Of a DNA stretch of 64,000 bases, positions 41,647 to 53,501 are shown in pieces. The position numbers were made by a program, and so were the translations under genes. The stretch's first letter is position 1. Every line of letters starts with the position of its first letter. The notes under the pieces were generated by a model. The model was given only the letters and a program-made list of their open reading frames with translations. It ran no database searches and had not been told where the DNA came from. Origin of the DNA: Symsagittifera roscoffensis (taxonomy: Eukaryota; Xenacoelomorpha; Acoela; Convolutidae); assembly GCF_963678635.1 (NCBI RefSeq), contig NC_087064.1:35006369-35070368 (forward strand), read 5' to 3'.

Positions 41647-42577
41647 ATTAAAAATAGAAGTGTGGTCACAAAGCGTGGGTGGGTTAGGCCGGCTATAGAT
41701 TATGCTCAGGACGTCCTCTCTGGTGGGTTAGGCCAGGAGTGCGAGTATGATTTCATGCTGTTTCTTTGAGAGGTCCTGTTATGTGATAACGTTTTATGTT
41801 GGGTTTATGTTGGTCTTTCTTATGTTACTTTGGTTGTGTCCTTTTTCAAAAATCAAATTGTTTTTGGTATGGGTTTGTCTTACGACTTTTTTGTGTTTTA
41901 TTATTTTTTTCTTAGTCTTTATAATAGTCTTCAAAAGAATAAATTAACCAGTTTTGAACTGGGTTAATCCGGTTTGGGTACCGTTGGTTTTCTTTTCTTA
42001 GTCATGCTGTTATTTTATAGTTATTGGTGTTTAGTAAGCTGCGTTGGTTAGTTAGGTATATAATTCCTTTCCAACCGGGTTAAAGGAAAGTTTGAAACTT
42101 GTTATCGTGTGTTAGAGTTGTTGAGTGTGAAAACTTGAAACTTAAAATCATTATTTAAGCAATTCTTTGTGGGCGAGCTGTGCGAGTTTGGATAGAATTC
42201 AAGTGCGAGTGAATGAAAATGTTTGGAAACGTTAGTACTGTTTTCTCTTTTTATCAATTTATTGCATTGAATTTGAATTTTACTGCGTTTGAGGGAAATT
42301 TAAATTTATAAATTTTCATCGTAATTAAGTTTACTGCTTCATGGAGAAATAATTTATAGATAAAATTACTACACTTGGTATGAATTTTATTACATTATTT
42401 AGTGCAAGAAATTAACGAATTTTAAGAGAATTTAACAAGTTTGTATTTCTATTTTTTTTTTCTGTTTTGTAGATGATTGTGATGTGAAGACTAGAAATAT
42501 AAATCAAACATTGGTAGAAAATGGTTAGTAATAATTTCAATTTATTAGTGAAGAGTATTTTAAATTATACTTACCTG
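41647..42577. other. Non-coding 3' region of LTR element 2, possibly LTR
   Basis: No gene. GGTGGGTTAGGCC is repeated at 41,678 and 41,722, and inverted pairs lie at 41,943-41,964 (TAACCAGTT/AACTGGGTTA) and near 42,067 (TCCTTT/AAAGGA). By position it should hold the 3' untranslated region or 3' LTR of the minus-strand element. I found no matching sequence near 58-59 kb. Confidence 0.4.
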
Positions 42578-44389
42578 TTAACCTTCTGGGAAAAAGCCGT
42601 GGGGGAAGATGTCGTGTATCATATCTGATGTTGTTAGTAATTTGGCTAGTATGCGTATGACGTTTTTAGTTTGTAGCAGTGGCCAAAGCAATTGAAGTGC
42701 TTTATTGATTTTTAGTTCTTCGGTGCCTACTGCAATTTCGTAAGATGTGTTTTGAATGAGGTTATATATTTTATGATTATATTTAGTATTGTGAATGAAT
42801 TCTAATATTGGTATTTCAATAGGCTGGATAAATTCATGCGGGATAAGGAAGGGTCTGGATTCTTCGGCATTAAAGGTCTTCGTGATGGGACAAAATATAT
42901 ACATTTGGGTAACTGGGTCATAGTTGCGGAGGATGCCGTGGAGGTTAGTATCTTTGATGCAATAAGTGAAATTAAGGAAAAATGGTGATGTGTATTTTGA
43001 GTTAAGAAACTGAAAACGATGGTGTGGTTGTCTTGATGGGGTATGCAAATCAAAATGATTTTAGATGAAACGATAGTATAAATATGTGCGAGTTTGTTTA
43101 GTGCGTAACATAATATTGTGGGAACAGTGCAAATCGCGTTCATGTGGTGAAAGAAAGTGAAAGGTTAGTGAAAATAACTGAAATTTGTCATGGAAACTTT
43201 CGTAAGCTTGAATATCAGCTAGTGATTCTGAAATGATGTTATCATACTTTCTATCAAAAATATTAAGTGTGAATACGTATGATGTTTTGATGCAAATTTT
43301 TTCTGTTAGTTGCGGGTTAGCGAAGCGGTCTTCATCTAAAAATTGGTCTTGATTAGGTCGTATGATATTATGGTCGTAATATTCTATTGTAAATTGGTTA
43401 GCTCGGGATGCAGTGAATGTTTTTAGTATTTTTTTATATCCTACGTAAGTAAATTGTCGAGGTGTTAGTGTTGTAGTGAGTCTATATAACATGTCTTTGT
43501 TTTTTTCTATGCTGTCATGAGTATTAGTTAGTAGTAGGCAAAGGGGGTTAGTAAAATGATAATAAGCTGTCCAATGAAGTGTTGGCATTAAAACATGTTC
43601 ATCTACAAAATTACGTGTGTCATTAGTATTGTTAGGTGTGTTTAATGTATATTGTGGAAATGAGGGTAAGGTGATTGCAAGAAAATTTTTCGTGTTTGTG
43701 TGTTGCGGGTGATTAATATTTTCGCAGGCTGTTCCGGGTTTGGTCGGGAATGGGTGATTCGGGAATTTTCGTTTAAAATTGCGATAAGCTCGGTGAGTGC
43801 TGCTAGGTGTTTCGGTGGATGTGGATGATTGTGTGAATGATGCAGTGTATGCTGAGGAGGGTGTAGGAGTAGGTGGGTTTGAAAATTCTATTGTGGATGA
43901 TAGTTGATGTATTGTGAGGGTGTTAGGGTGTAATAACTGTTGTTGTAGGGTAATAAAATTATCAAGTTCCTGGGAAATTTGGGGGGTATTTGGGGAATTA
44001 ATATATGATCTGTCAGAATGAAGTGGAGAATAGGTTGGGGTCACTTGCAAAGCATAAGAAGGAGTGTAAAAGGAAGGGAGTGAATGATTTGATGGAATTG
44101 GTTGAAATGGGGGTTTTAAAAAAACTGAGGAGTTGGTCTGAGTATAATTTGATGGAGATGGTTCAGAGTCTGCAAATTCGTCAGGGGTTTCTACATTAGG
44201 GTTATTAAATTGTGAGATAGAGTATAAAACTGAAATATCTGAGTTAGTATCAGAATTCGTGCTTGATGATATATTAATAAGTGGAAAATCGGGTGGTGGG
44301 AAAGCAAAAAATGGGATAATTGGGATTTGAGTTTGGAGGTTGGCTGGGTGGGAGTTTGAGCGATGTAGGGATTCAATTTGTCGGCTCAT
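42578..44389 (-). pseudogene. Unknown long ORF downstream of env in element 2, one stop
   Basis: The same frame runs from 44389 to 42578 (about 600 codons), interrupted only by a TAA at 43,061-43,063. The first ~250 residues are rich in Pro, Ser, Thr and Asn (FNNPNVETPDEFADSEPSPS). The rest looks folded (WTAYYHFTNPLCLLLTNTHD, TPRQFTYVGYKKILKTFTAS, LQLLWPLLQTKNVIRILAKL). It starts 7 bases after the env stop. I recognise no family and no signal peptide or membrane segment. The position is that of an accessory gene in complex retroviruses. Confidence 0.55.
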
Positions 44390-44395
44390 CGTGGG

Positions 44396-46951
44396 CTAAA
44401 ACAAATTATTATTTTGAGACTGAAAAGTGGTGGTGTGGGGTTGTTCTATAATCTGTTCGTATGGATTACCATTTTGTGAATGATGTGTCATTATATGTTG
44501 GATGGGGCTTTGTGCTATATTTGGTCTAGAATTTGGATTATTTGTAATTGCTAGGTTTCGGAAATTTAGGGGAACTAATGATAATGAATGGTTTTGTGGT
44601 AGGGGTGGCAACTGTGGTGCGGTAGGTGTTATCTCTATATTATTGTGTTCTTCGTCGTAAGTGTTCTGTCTTGTGGATATTTTCGTGTTGTATTCTTTTA
44701 TTTGTGCATCTAGAAGTATTTTGTTCATTGATGATGGAAAAATTCCGAAAAATCCTGCAAACAGTATGCGTGCTACACTTGCTGGTCTGTTTACTTGTGC
44801 GTGTATAGCGCTTGTGTTATAGATTCCTTTCAAGAGTGAGAAAAGCAATCCTATAAAGTTAAACATTGCGTATAAGATAGTTAATTTTTCTAAGATGTAA
44901 TAGGCCCTGTAAAAGAAATTTCGTTCTTTAGGTGAAATATCTTGCGGTTTGTATTTTTCACCGTTTAAATATATGTAATCTTTAATGTCTTTAAAATATC
45001 CGCTATAATCTTGTGTACAAATATCTGCAAATCCTGCGGTTTCGGCAAGTTTTCTTGAATTTTTGTCAATTGACTGTCTTTGTATTGCGTCCATTTGTGT
45101 TAATAATTCTTGAAATTGTTGTGTTCTAATGCGATGTTGGATATCTGATTTAGAATATATGACAATTGATTTTAAATCAATGTTTGGATTACAATCAATA
45201 GCTCTGATGCTTTCGGGTGAAAATTTTTTGAGTGATTGCATTAACGTAGGGTATGGTGTAAGGAGATAGTATTTATCTTCATCAGGATTCAATTGTACTA
45301 CATTGTGGCTATTTTCTGATCCACATGGGACTGCGGTATCCCAAAAATATGTTCGTCTTGAAAGTGTGTCGACAAAGTGTACTTTATGTTTATAGAAAAT
45401 AGGGATTCTTTTATAACAACGTTTATCTTCAAAAACATATAGTGGTGATACTTTTTTGGTACAAGTATAAAACCATAAAATATTTCCTTCGTAGTCTACA
45501 AAATTTGATCTATTTCCTGACAATAAGTATCCTGCGTAGGGTATTTTTAGTACTGCTTGTGCGAGTGATTGTAGGATTTGTGTCCTTTCCAATTCGCATA
45601 ATTGGTGAAGTGTTTCTAATTCGGAGAGTGACATTTCTTGAAAAATTCGACTAATTGTGTAGTCTAACTTCATATCTAAGTGAATATCGTAATGAATATT
45701 ACCGAAATAGGTGTTATTCATTAGTGATAGTTCTTGTGAACGTGTACTTCTACTGTCATGTGGCTTTAGTTTTCCACCAGGTTGACCTGTGCTTTTTTGA
45801 AAGTTAACTGGTATGTATGATGTTCCTTCATTTAGAGGGTGACTTATGGCATAAGGGTCAATTTTTATTTTTCCAGTGGTCATGTCAAAACATTTTTCGT
45901 ATTCGACAAGTATTTCAGAAAATTGTGTTTTATATAGTGGATTTCTGTATTTGCATGCAATTTCTGTTTCTTGATATTTTTGAAAACGTGTTAATTTATT
46001 TTCTATATCATGAATATTTTTACTTTCTTTTCGGGATAGATTTACTTGTTCGTATGGAATTGATTCTATAAAATATTTTTCATGAAATTTTAACATTCGA
46101 GCGTGTTATTTTGCTACTTGAAATGTTGTGCATGTATCTTCGGAAAACCAAACAATTGTTGATTGTGTCCGTGTTGTAGGGTCACAATAACCTTGATCAT
46201 TTTTGCAAGGTAATCTAATTCCTTGATAGCTCAGTGTGTTATCTGATAAATCTCATGTGAGTTGTACTTTTTCGAGTTGTAATTTCCAATCGGAAAACAT
46301 TATTTCTTGATATCCTTTATTTTTTGTGTCTGCTTTGCAGTTTGAGGGGCCAATTATTCCAATGTGTGGTATCCAGTGTTTATCGTGTATGTCATAAGTT
46401 AATCTTCCGTGTGCGCCGTTGTATGGGTATTTTTCGTCTAGTTTTATATGTCCTTGATATCTTTCAAGTTGTGCTTGGTGTACAGAATCGGCAAAAACTT
46501 GGAAATTTCCTATTTTCCTGTCTGTTTATCTATTTCTTGTGATGTTTAGTCTGAGTAGTTCGTTATTACAATCATCGGGATTTAGATTTAAAAGTCGTTC
46601 TATTTTACTTTGATAGAATGATTCGTGATCAAGGCGGTTTTTATTTCCATTGGAAACTTGTGAACAGTGTACTTTCTTTTCGGAAAAAGTTGCTGTAAAT
46701 TTATATCCTGTGACTGTTGTTGCTCGGGCTTTTGAATACAATGTTGCTATTACATTTGTAGTTTCTTCTGTTTCGCATTCTGATACTTGATTTATTGCAT
46801 GTTTGTGTAGTGTTTTTTGTTCGTTTTCTTCACAATCGTAGTGTGATACTAATAAATCCTGGGGTTCTGTGCGAGGAGAAGGATTTGTGTTCTGGTCGGA
46901 AAATATTAGAAAAAAGATGTGTTGAAATGTTATTATTTTTAGTATATACAT
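44396..46951 (-). pseudogene. env: Env-like glycoprotein resembling Chuviridae class III glycoproteins, broken
   Basis: 46526-46951 opens with a signal-peptide-like MYILKIITFQHIFFLIF and an ectodomain beginning (SHYDCEENE) with spaced Cys. 44396-46096 has the features I associate with chuvirus-like glycoproteins captured by LTR elements: CELERTQILQ, AGYLLSGNRS, and RIPIFYKHK with HFVDTLSRRTY before a Cys. A membrane-spanning segment (ILYAMFNFIGLLFSLLKG) is followed by a Pro/His-rich tail. The intervening 46,100-46,520 also reads as glycoprotein but contains stops (TGA near 46,256, TAA near 46,110), and a frameshift lies near 46,520. The family assignment is from memory of motifs, not a search. 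The copy cannot make a functional protein. Confidence 0.65.
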
Positions 46952-48083
46952 GTGTATGATAATCCTGAGTATGGGTTATAAAATGTGATGAAACCAAATT
47001 TGTTCTTGGTATATCTATCGTATTTATATATATTACTTCAGAGGTTATAAATGGTGGTGGTAGCGATTGAGCTGTTATATTTGGTGGATTTAATGGGTAG
47101 GGATGTTGAACAATATTATTAAGTTTGATCGTGATTTCGAATTTCAATTGGAGACTATTTTGTTGAAGTATTTGAATATTGTGTTCACAAATATTTTCGT
47201 GAATATCTTGTCTAGATTGTAGTCTATTGAGTGCCCAACTGTGGAGTCGGTTACTATCTTAATGTTGTCCAAATAATGGTGGGGGTGCTACGAATGTATT
47301 CCAGTCTAGTCGTAAGGGGATATTTATTGATGATTGTTCTCGATATCTAGCGTCGAGGTTATTTGGGAAATTTAAAGGGAAAAGCGTCGGTGAAATTTGA
47401 ATTAATGATGGTGTTGACGGTAGTGATAATGTTTCTGGTAGTGATGATAGTATTGTATCCGTAGAAATATCTATTGGGTCGTTTACTAAGTTTGGTTCAC
47501 CTTGTGTATATGAGTGTGTTGTCCAATATGGTAGTCGTGTTGTGGGATTGGGGGGGTTAAAGGGATTTTCAGGTATTTGTTCAGTTGTTGGTGTTGAACC
47601 TAAGTAATCCGAGGGTATATTTGAGATGCTCTGTTGTGAAAGTAGTGTGGGAGTTTCTGGCAATGTACTACTTGAAATTTCTGGAGTAGTTGGTGTTGGT
47701 GATTGGGGTATATCAAAATGAACTCTAGGGGTTTGAAAACTTCTGTTTCGTCGTGGATGTATAATTTGTCTATTTATTTCAACTGTATTTTGGTTTTGAC
47801 TAATGTTGCTTATTCTACTTATTTCTTGTGGTAATGTGGTATACAAGTTATATGTTGGTTCACTTAGAAGTGCCTGTCGCTGAACTGGTTCTAATGGTTC
47901 GGATAAGCGAGCGTATCGTTCTTCAAAAGTGTATGGATTATCGTGGAAAGAAATTCGTGTGGATGTTTGGGGGTTTTGGGTAGTTGTAGGTATTGTTGGA
48001 TTTTCTTGGGATGATGTCGGTGAAGACTGATTTTGTGATTGTTGGTTAGCAATTTTTGAAAGTGTTCGGTTGATTTTTTTCTA
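46830..48083 (-). pseudogene. Pro/Ser/Thr-rich ORF between integrase and env
   Basis: One frame is open from just below a TAG at 48,081-48,083 down to 46,830, broken only by a TAA at 47,259-47,261. It is about 415 codons, rich in Pro, Ser, Thr, Asn and Gln (TPETPTLLSQQSISNIPS-like stretches). Its last ~120 bp overlap the env start in another frame. Just upstream (about 48,090-48,180), one register away, is a hydrophobic stretch ALALILLILFIDEYYKN that could be a membrane anchor lost by frameshift. No domain recognised. Confidence 0.45.
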
Positions 48084-48183
48084 GTGGGAAGATTTATGTT
48101 TTTGTAGTATTCGTCAATGAAAAGAATTAAAAGGATTAATGCTAAGGCGAATGTGACTGTTTCTTTTTTTTCAACTTTTGCAC

Positions 48184-49162
48184 ATTTTCAATATTAGGGA
48201 TGATAAAAATATGATGAAAATTACAAATAGTAAAAAATATCTGTTCTACTAAAAATTGTTCGTATCATTTAAATAGACTTTGGATTATCGTACCTGTGAA
48301 CATGATCAATGATTTGGGAAAGTTGGAGATATATTTCAAATAGGGAGTAGAAAATTTAAAAAATGTTGCAAAAAATTATTAAAATGATTATAAAAGCCTC
48401 AAAAGTATCAAATAGAAGTATTAACAAAAATTTGAATAGTATGAAAAAGTTTATTAAAAGATTTAAAATTGTATTTCTAAAGATATTGACTGATCGAGAG
48501 AAGAGCATTTAAAAAATTATTTCTTTGTCGAATATTTTTTGTTGTTTGAGGCGAGATTCAAGTGTGGTGGAGTTATTTATTGATTTTTTGACAAGTGGGT
48601 TGAGTTTTGTGAAAAGTTGTTGAGGGCTAATTTTATGGTGTTTGGGAGGTCTTCTTTGCTTTATTTTTATTTTTCGGGTGATCTGGGATATTTTTGAGAT
48701 ATTTGTACTTTAGGCCAAATGAATATGGTCCTTTTTTACTTTAGGCTAATTTACCATTTTTGGTTGGAGGGTTTTTGAGGTCTGAGTTGGGAAAATATTA
48801 ATGATGTTTGCGTTATTAGATAGGGGAGGGTTGTAATGATATGCTGGTATTTGTTTTAGTTGTCAAAATTTAGCGGGTTGCTTATTTTTGACCTGGAGGT
48901 TGTAAAAGTATAGTTATAGAGATGCCTGGAGTTTAACATCTTTTGGCTAATAGGTTGGTGTTATAGATTTAGAAGGTGACGGATTTAAGTGAATCCTATT
49001 GGCTGAATCTGAACTAAAATTGTTGCGTGTATGTCAGCATGTTATTTTGGAAAATGAAAGTTCAAAATGATCCAGAGGTGCAAAGATTATTAATTTTTAA
49101 AATCAAAATTGTTTTTGAAATTCAACTTTCTTTAGTATTTTAGATTGTGGAATGAATGTTTT
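48184..49162. other. Non-coding stretch inside element 2
   Basis: No supported ORF on either strand for about 1 kb between the putative membrane-anchor stretch and the integrase end. T/G-rich on the plus strand like the rest of the element. It could contain the splice acceptor for env-type mRNAs, but none is evident. Confidence 0.5.
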
Positions 49163-50630
49163 TTAGTTTTTACGTGGTTGATTTCTTAGTCGTGATGACT
49201 CTCTTTGTTCTAATTTTTCTATTTGTTCTTGTGGTAAAATTTTTTCTATCATCTTCCTGTTTTTTCTTTCTTTTTGAGGTATTTTTGGGTCTGATATTTT
49301 TTGATTGTTTTTAACTTTGTTTTGTTTTTGATATTGATCTTCATGATGAACGTTGTCTCGTTCATCTATTTTTTTTACTGTATGTGGATGGTTTTGAATA
49401 ATTTTTAAACCTGTGAAAGAATATAATTGAGTTAATTCGCGTAGCGCGTATTCTTTTGGGTAGTAGGGCAATAGATTGTTACGATGTTGAACAATTTCCT
49501 TTTTATTTGAATTTGTGAGTTTATACGTTACGTCAGTGGGTTTGGTTATTATTTGGTATGGTCCTTTTCGAAGGGGTTGTAATTTTTTAGAGATTCCTTT
49601 TTGTGTATTAAAGTTAAGTATTAAGTCAAATGTTCCAATTTTTAAATCTGTGGCTGGTGTAAAGCGTGAACTAATTTGGTCGTTAATATTTTGCCCTTGT
49701 AACAATTTCTTTGTTACTTTTTGGTAAATTTCATTGTGTTTTTTATCTCTATTGAAAATCCATTCGGTGTGTTTGCCGGAGGCCATTTTAAGAATTTATG
49801 GGTGATGAAAATGATCTTCATCATGTGTGTATAAAGGTAGGTTATAACAAATTGAGTCTTTATTTGGTTGGCAATAACCTTGTGCATTTTTATGGGAATT
49901 TGCTGTATTGGTTTACATGGCTTTTGATTAAAAATCATTTTGTATGGTGACATTCCTAAAGTTGTCGTGATTTGTGAATTGTATGCTAATTGTATGCTAA
50001 GGGAAATAATTTTACATCTGCTGACCCTTTTGTGTATTTTGTATCATTTCCATTTATGATACATTGGAGATATTCTTGTAGTGAACGGTTCATACCTTCG
50101 ACTAAACCGTTTGTCCAAGGTGCATGAGACGTACGTGGTTTATGTTTGATGTCATATAGGTGGCATAGTGTGATGATTTCCTTATTTATGAATTCTGTAC
50201 CGTTGTCTGTAACTAAGGTTTCGGGTAATCCGAATTTAGCTATCAAATGTTCATAAAGCGTCGTGTAGGCATAATAAGCATTACAATGTGGTACTGGGCT
50301 GAGTGCTACATAATGTGTAAATGCGTGAACAATGACCATAATGTAGGAGTTTCCTTCAGAGGATGGTGAAATTGGTCCTTTTGTATCGAATGAAATGCGA
50401 TGGTTAAAATATAAACTTTGTCCTATAAAATCTTGTTTTTGTGCTATTTGTTTTTGATTTGGATAAGGTTTGTTTAATTGACATATTATACAATCATTGC
50501 ATAATACTTTTATCCAAATTGGTGTATTTGGGAAATAAAAATTCTGTGTAAAGTTTGAGTTTGTTTTTTCTGATCCGGAGTCTCCTTTAGTATTTTGTGT
50601 ATGTGAAACGTTAAAAGCTATTAAAATCAT
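49163..50630 (-). pseudogene. pol: Element 2 integrase
   Basis: 49986-50630 has the end of the zinc domain (CNDCIICQLNKPYP) and the catalytic core. Its Asp residues lie in RISFDTKGPISPS and VTDNGTEFINKE, and its Glu in NGLVEGMNRS, so the D,D,E triad is intact. A stop at about 49,986 and frameshifts near 49,950 and 49,800 separate the following region. The frames at 49,953-49,714 and 49,786-49,163 carry the post-core part (SPYKMIFNQKPCKPI, LQPLRKGPYQIITKPTDVTY with a GPY module). The tail is very basic (RESSRLRNQPRKN). The product would integrate element DNA. Confidence 0.85.
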
Positions 50631-51199
50631 ACTTAAAGGAAGGCAGGAAACTTTTGAATCATTTAAGTTATATTCTAAAAGATCTGTATTTTCATTAATT
50701 GTTGTGTTATTAAATTTTCGGAAATATCGGAGAAGCGTTTCATTTCCTAAAATTGTGGTATCTGCTTTCAGGGGGTTAGTTTTGTATTTATTCCAAGATT
50801 TTCATTGTCTAATTACTGGGTCGAGATTTGATATTGTTTTAAAAGTTCAAGTGTATTTTTATCTGTTGGGGGGAGAAAAATATTGTCAATTTCTGGTTTT
50901 GATAGGGAAATTGTGTCAAGTGGGTCATGGAGGTCAAAAACTTGGTTTATTGTGTATTTTGAATCATTTGTTTGCGGTCCTGATAAATTTATTTTATCGG
51001 TTAAATTTTCTTTTTCGATTAAGGGAAAAAGGTCTTTTTCTTTTGCGAATGTTGTTTTATTCTTTTTTGTTGAGTGCTATTTTTTATCCATTGTGAGTAT
51101 GAAATTGGTTTAAAATTTGATGTGCCTAGTAAGTCAACTTCCTAGTAATTATTCTGGCAGAGAATATAAGTAGAGTGGAAATTGTTGTAGATTATTGTT
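50631..51199 (-). other. Element 2 RNase H-integrase linker region, degraded
   Basis: Expected to encode the connection and the His-His part of the integrase zinc domain. On the minus strand only short coding-like bits with several stops are visible. The long plus-strand frame here is a shadow produced by G/T-rich composition. Confidence 0.4.
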
Positions 51200-51830
51200 T
51201 TTGTGATTGATCAATATCAGTTTTTACTGCATATTTGCATTCTAGTCGGGGTGATGTTTCATCTTTTGCAAGATAAAATTTAATATTTTGTGGTATTTCA
51301 ACTGTAGTTTTTCTTGTGAGTAATTCAGGTGGCGTTTTTCGACTTACTGTATCTGGTAACGCAAGGTTTTTTCCTGCTGTCCAAACTATATGTAAGTTTG
51401 GAGATTTCTTTAGAATTAGTTGAAATCTATAAACTCTATGATTTGGATTTGACTTTTGTGTAAAGAGAAAAATAATTGGTTTGTGATCTGTGAATAGAAC
51501 TGTTGGGTGTTTTGATCAAAGTATCAGAAATTCATATTCTGTAAGTGTATAAATTATAGCTGTACATTCTCTCATTAGAGTTGAGAGTCGTAGCTCTGCT
51601 TGAGTGAATAATCGTGAATTTGCTGATATAAGATTCTTTTTATTTGTTCCACTATGGGATTGTAGCAATGCTGCGCCGATGCCAAAATTGGAAGCATCGC
51701 ACATTGCATAAAACGGTTGATTTGGATCTAGAATTGTATTGGAAATTTGTTCAGTTAAAAGTTTTTTAATTTCTTCAAATCGTGTTTGATGTTCAGTGGT
51801 CCAATCAAAATTGTTTTTGTTGTCTGAGGA
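51200..51830 (-). pseudogene. pol: Element 2 RNase H
   Basis: 51516-51704 contains CDASNFGIGAALLQ with the first catalytic Asp and RECTAIIYTLTEYEFLIL. After a TGA at 51,516-51,518 the same frame continues to about 51,200 with TDHKPIIFLF and NLALPDTVSRK, the closing motifs of a Gypsy RNase H. Upstream, DWTTEHQTRFEEIKKLL is readable to about 51,800. A frameshift near 51,830 separates it from RT. Confidence 0.8.
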
Positions 51831-51834
51831 TATT

Positions 51835-52785
51835 TTAGAAGGGTCTTAAGTATAATTGCATTTTATAAACATATTTACTTAAGAAATTTAACACTCCACG
51901 GAATTCTTGGATTTTCTTTTTATTTGTTGGTGGCTGAAGTTTTTGAATAGCATCAATGCGTGATTTCAATGGAGTGATAGTTTCTCGTTCTATATGATGT
52001 CCTAAATATTTAACGCGTGTTAGGAAGAAGTGTGATTTATCGGGAGCTGCCTTCAGATTTTCGTTCTGAAGTATTTTATGATACTGTATTAAAACTGTAA
52101 ACATTTCTTCTTTAGTTTGTGATTGCATAAAAACTTCATCTAAGTATGGGATTGCATTTTTCTTGAGTATTATTGGTCTAAAAATTTTGCTCATGGAGGC
52201 TGAAAAAGCTGCTGGTCCTATGGATATTCCATAGAATAAGCGATTGAATTCATATTGTTGAATTTTAATAAAAAACTGTGTTAAACATTGTGATTGTTCA
52301 TCTAGTGGCATTTGATTGTAAGCACTATTCATATCTGCGGTTGTGAAATATTTACCATTTATCTTTATTAAGACAACTTGTATGGGTTCAATAGGCCAAT
52401 TGCATTTTGATTCGTCAATTAGTGAATTGAGGTATCTAGCGTCTAAAACTATTTTTAGTGATTCACCTTTTGCTAGAATGATAACAGTGTTCATAAAAGT
52501 GTTACCTTTTGGTTGTTCTTCCTTATTTACTGGTGAGATCATTTCGTATTGTTCTAAGATGTCAAGTAATCTGTTTATTTTGTCATGTAATTGAATTGGT
52601 ACTTTACTGGTTCTTTGTTTTTTGAAAATTGCGTCGGATTTTAACGGGAGGTGTAGTGATGAACTAATTTTTCCAACGTCAAATTTTGATGTTGCGTAGA
52701 CTGTTGAATATTTTAACAGTTGTTTTGCTAATTTATCAAATTCAATTTGTGTAATTTGTGAAAGTTCAAATTAGACATTGTTAAA
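51835..52785 (-). pseudogene. pol: Element 2 reverse transcriptase with altered catalytic box
   Basis: The frame is open from about 52,785 to 51,835, longer than the stretch from the first plausible start at 52,542. Motifs in order: LDARYLNSLIDESKCNWP, FTTADMNSAYNQMPL (catalytic Asp), FNRLFYGISIGPAAFSASM, then AIPYLDEVFMQS in place of YxDD, and VKYLGHHIERETITPLK. The second Asp of the catalytic pair is Glu, which should abolish or strongly lower polymerase activity. LNFLSKYVYKM near the end is the usual lead into RNase H. Confidence 0.85.
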
Positions 52786-53501
52786 AAATTTTGTTGTTCT
52801 TTTGTGTAATTTGTTATATTGAATGTTGGTTTAAAGTATGGTGTTTTTGTGAAGTAATCTCTGTTTCTTTTTTCATTACTTATTATATTATTTATGGATA
52901 ACTCTTCGTCAAGAATTGTGGATTGGCAAACATCTAATAATTTGAGTATATTATTAACGCGGTAGGCTAGTTCATTTATAGGTGAAATTGTAGCATTTGT
53001 TTCACAATAAGCTAAAAGTCCTAGGGGTAATGTTACTTGATATGGTGTATTATTATACACGTGTAATGAAAGGATGTCGGAATTTGTGTTTTTTGAATAT
53101 TTTATGGATGAGATCGTAATTGTGAAAAACTTGTGGATAGGTTTAAGTTCGAAGTCTGACATAAAAAGTTGTTGTTTATTTTGACTTCTATTATATTGGT
53201 GAACTTGTTTTATTGAAAAATTATATATATTTCCTGATAGTGGTTTCAGGTGTTTCCGTTGTTGATTGTAAATGGGGTAAAATTTTGAGAAGAATGGTGG
53301 TTGTTTGTTTAATCTTTGGAAGAATGTTAGGGCTGTATTTTTTGTTTTTGTGTACTTATCTTTGATATGTATTTTAGTATTTAAGATGTTAATTGTTGGT
53401 ATATAATTAGACATAGATGGTATGCCAATGATATTGTGTTTAATATCAGTAATATAAAATAATTGTTTAAACGGTTTGTTTAAAATTTTGTTTTTTTTCA
53501 T
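52728..53501 (-). CDS. pol: Element 2 protease-RT connector region
   Basis: An open 257-residue frame, Asn/Lys/Tyr/Ile-rich, between protease and RT. It includes FYITDIKHNIIGIPSMSNY, which fits the C-terminal half of a retropepsin domain or the stretch after it. Downstream sequence (LHVYNNTPYQVTLPLGLLAY) resembles the dUTPase-like or tether region seen in some retroelement polyproteins, but I cannot name a domain. It ends by frameshift near 52,770, where the RT frame begins. Confidence 0.6.
   Translation of the reverse strand: MKKNKILNKPFKQLFYITDIKHNIIGIPSMSNYIPTINILNTKIHIKDKYTKTKNTALTFFQRLNKQPPFFSKFYPIYNQQRKHLKPLSGNIYNFSIKQVHQYNRSQNKQQLFMSDFELKPIHKFFTITISSIKYSKNTNSDILSLHVYNNTPYQVTLPLGLLAYCETNATISPINELAYRVNNILKLLDVCQSTILDEELSINNIISNEKRNRDYFTKTPYFKPTFNITNYTKEQQNFLTMSNLNFHKLHKLNLIN

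Noticed and set aside
41349-41698. Open frames spanning 41.4-41.7 kb
   Set aside because: They run through 200 unknown bases and have no meaning.
50704-51096. Plus-strand 130-codon frame
   Set aside because: Antisense shadow in the degraded RNase H-integrase linker of element 2; hydrophobic composition follows from T-rich sequence.
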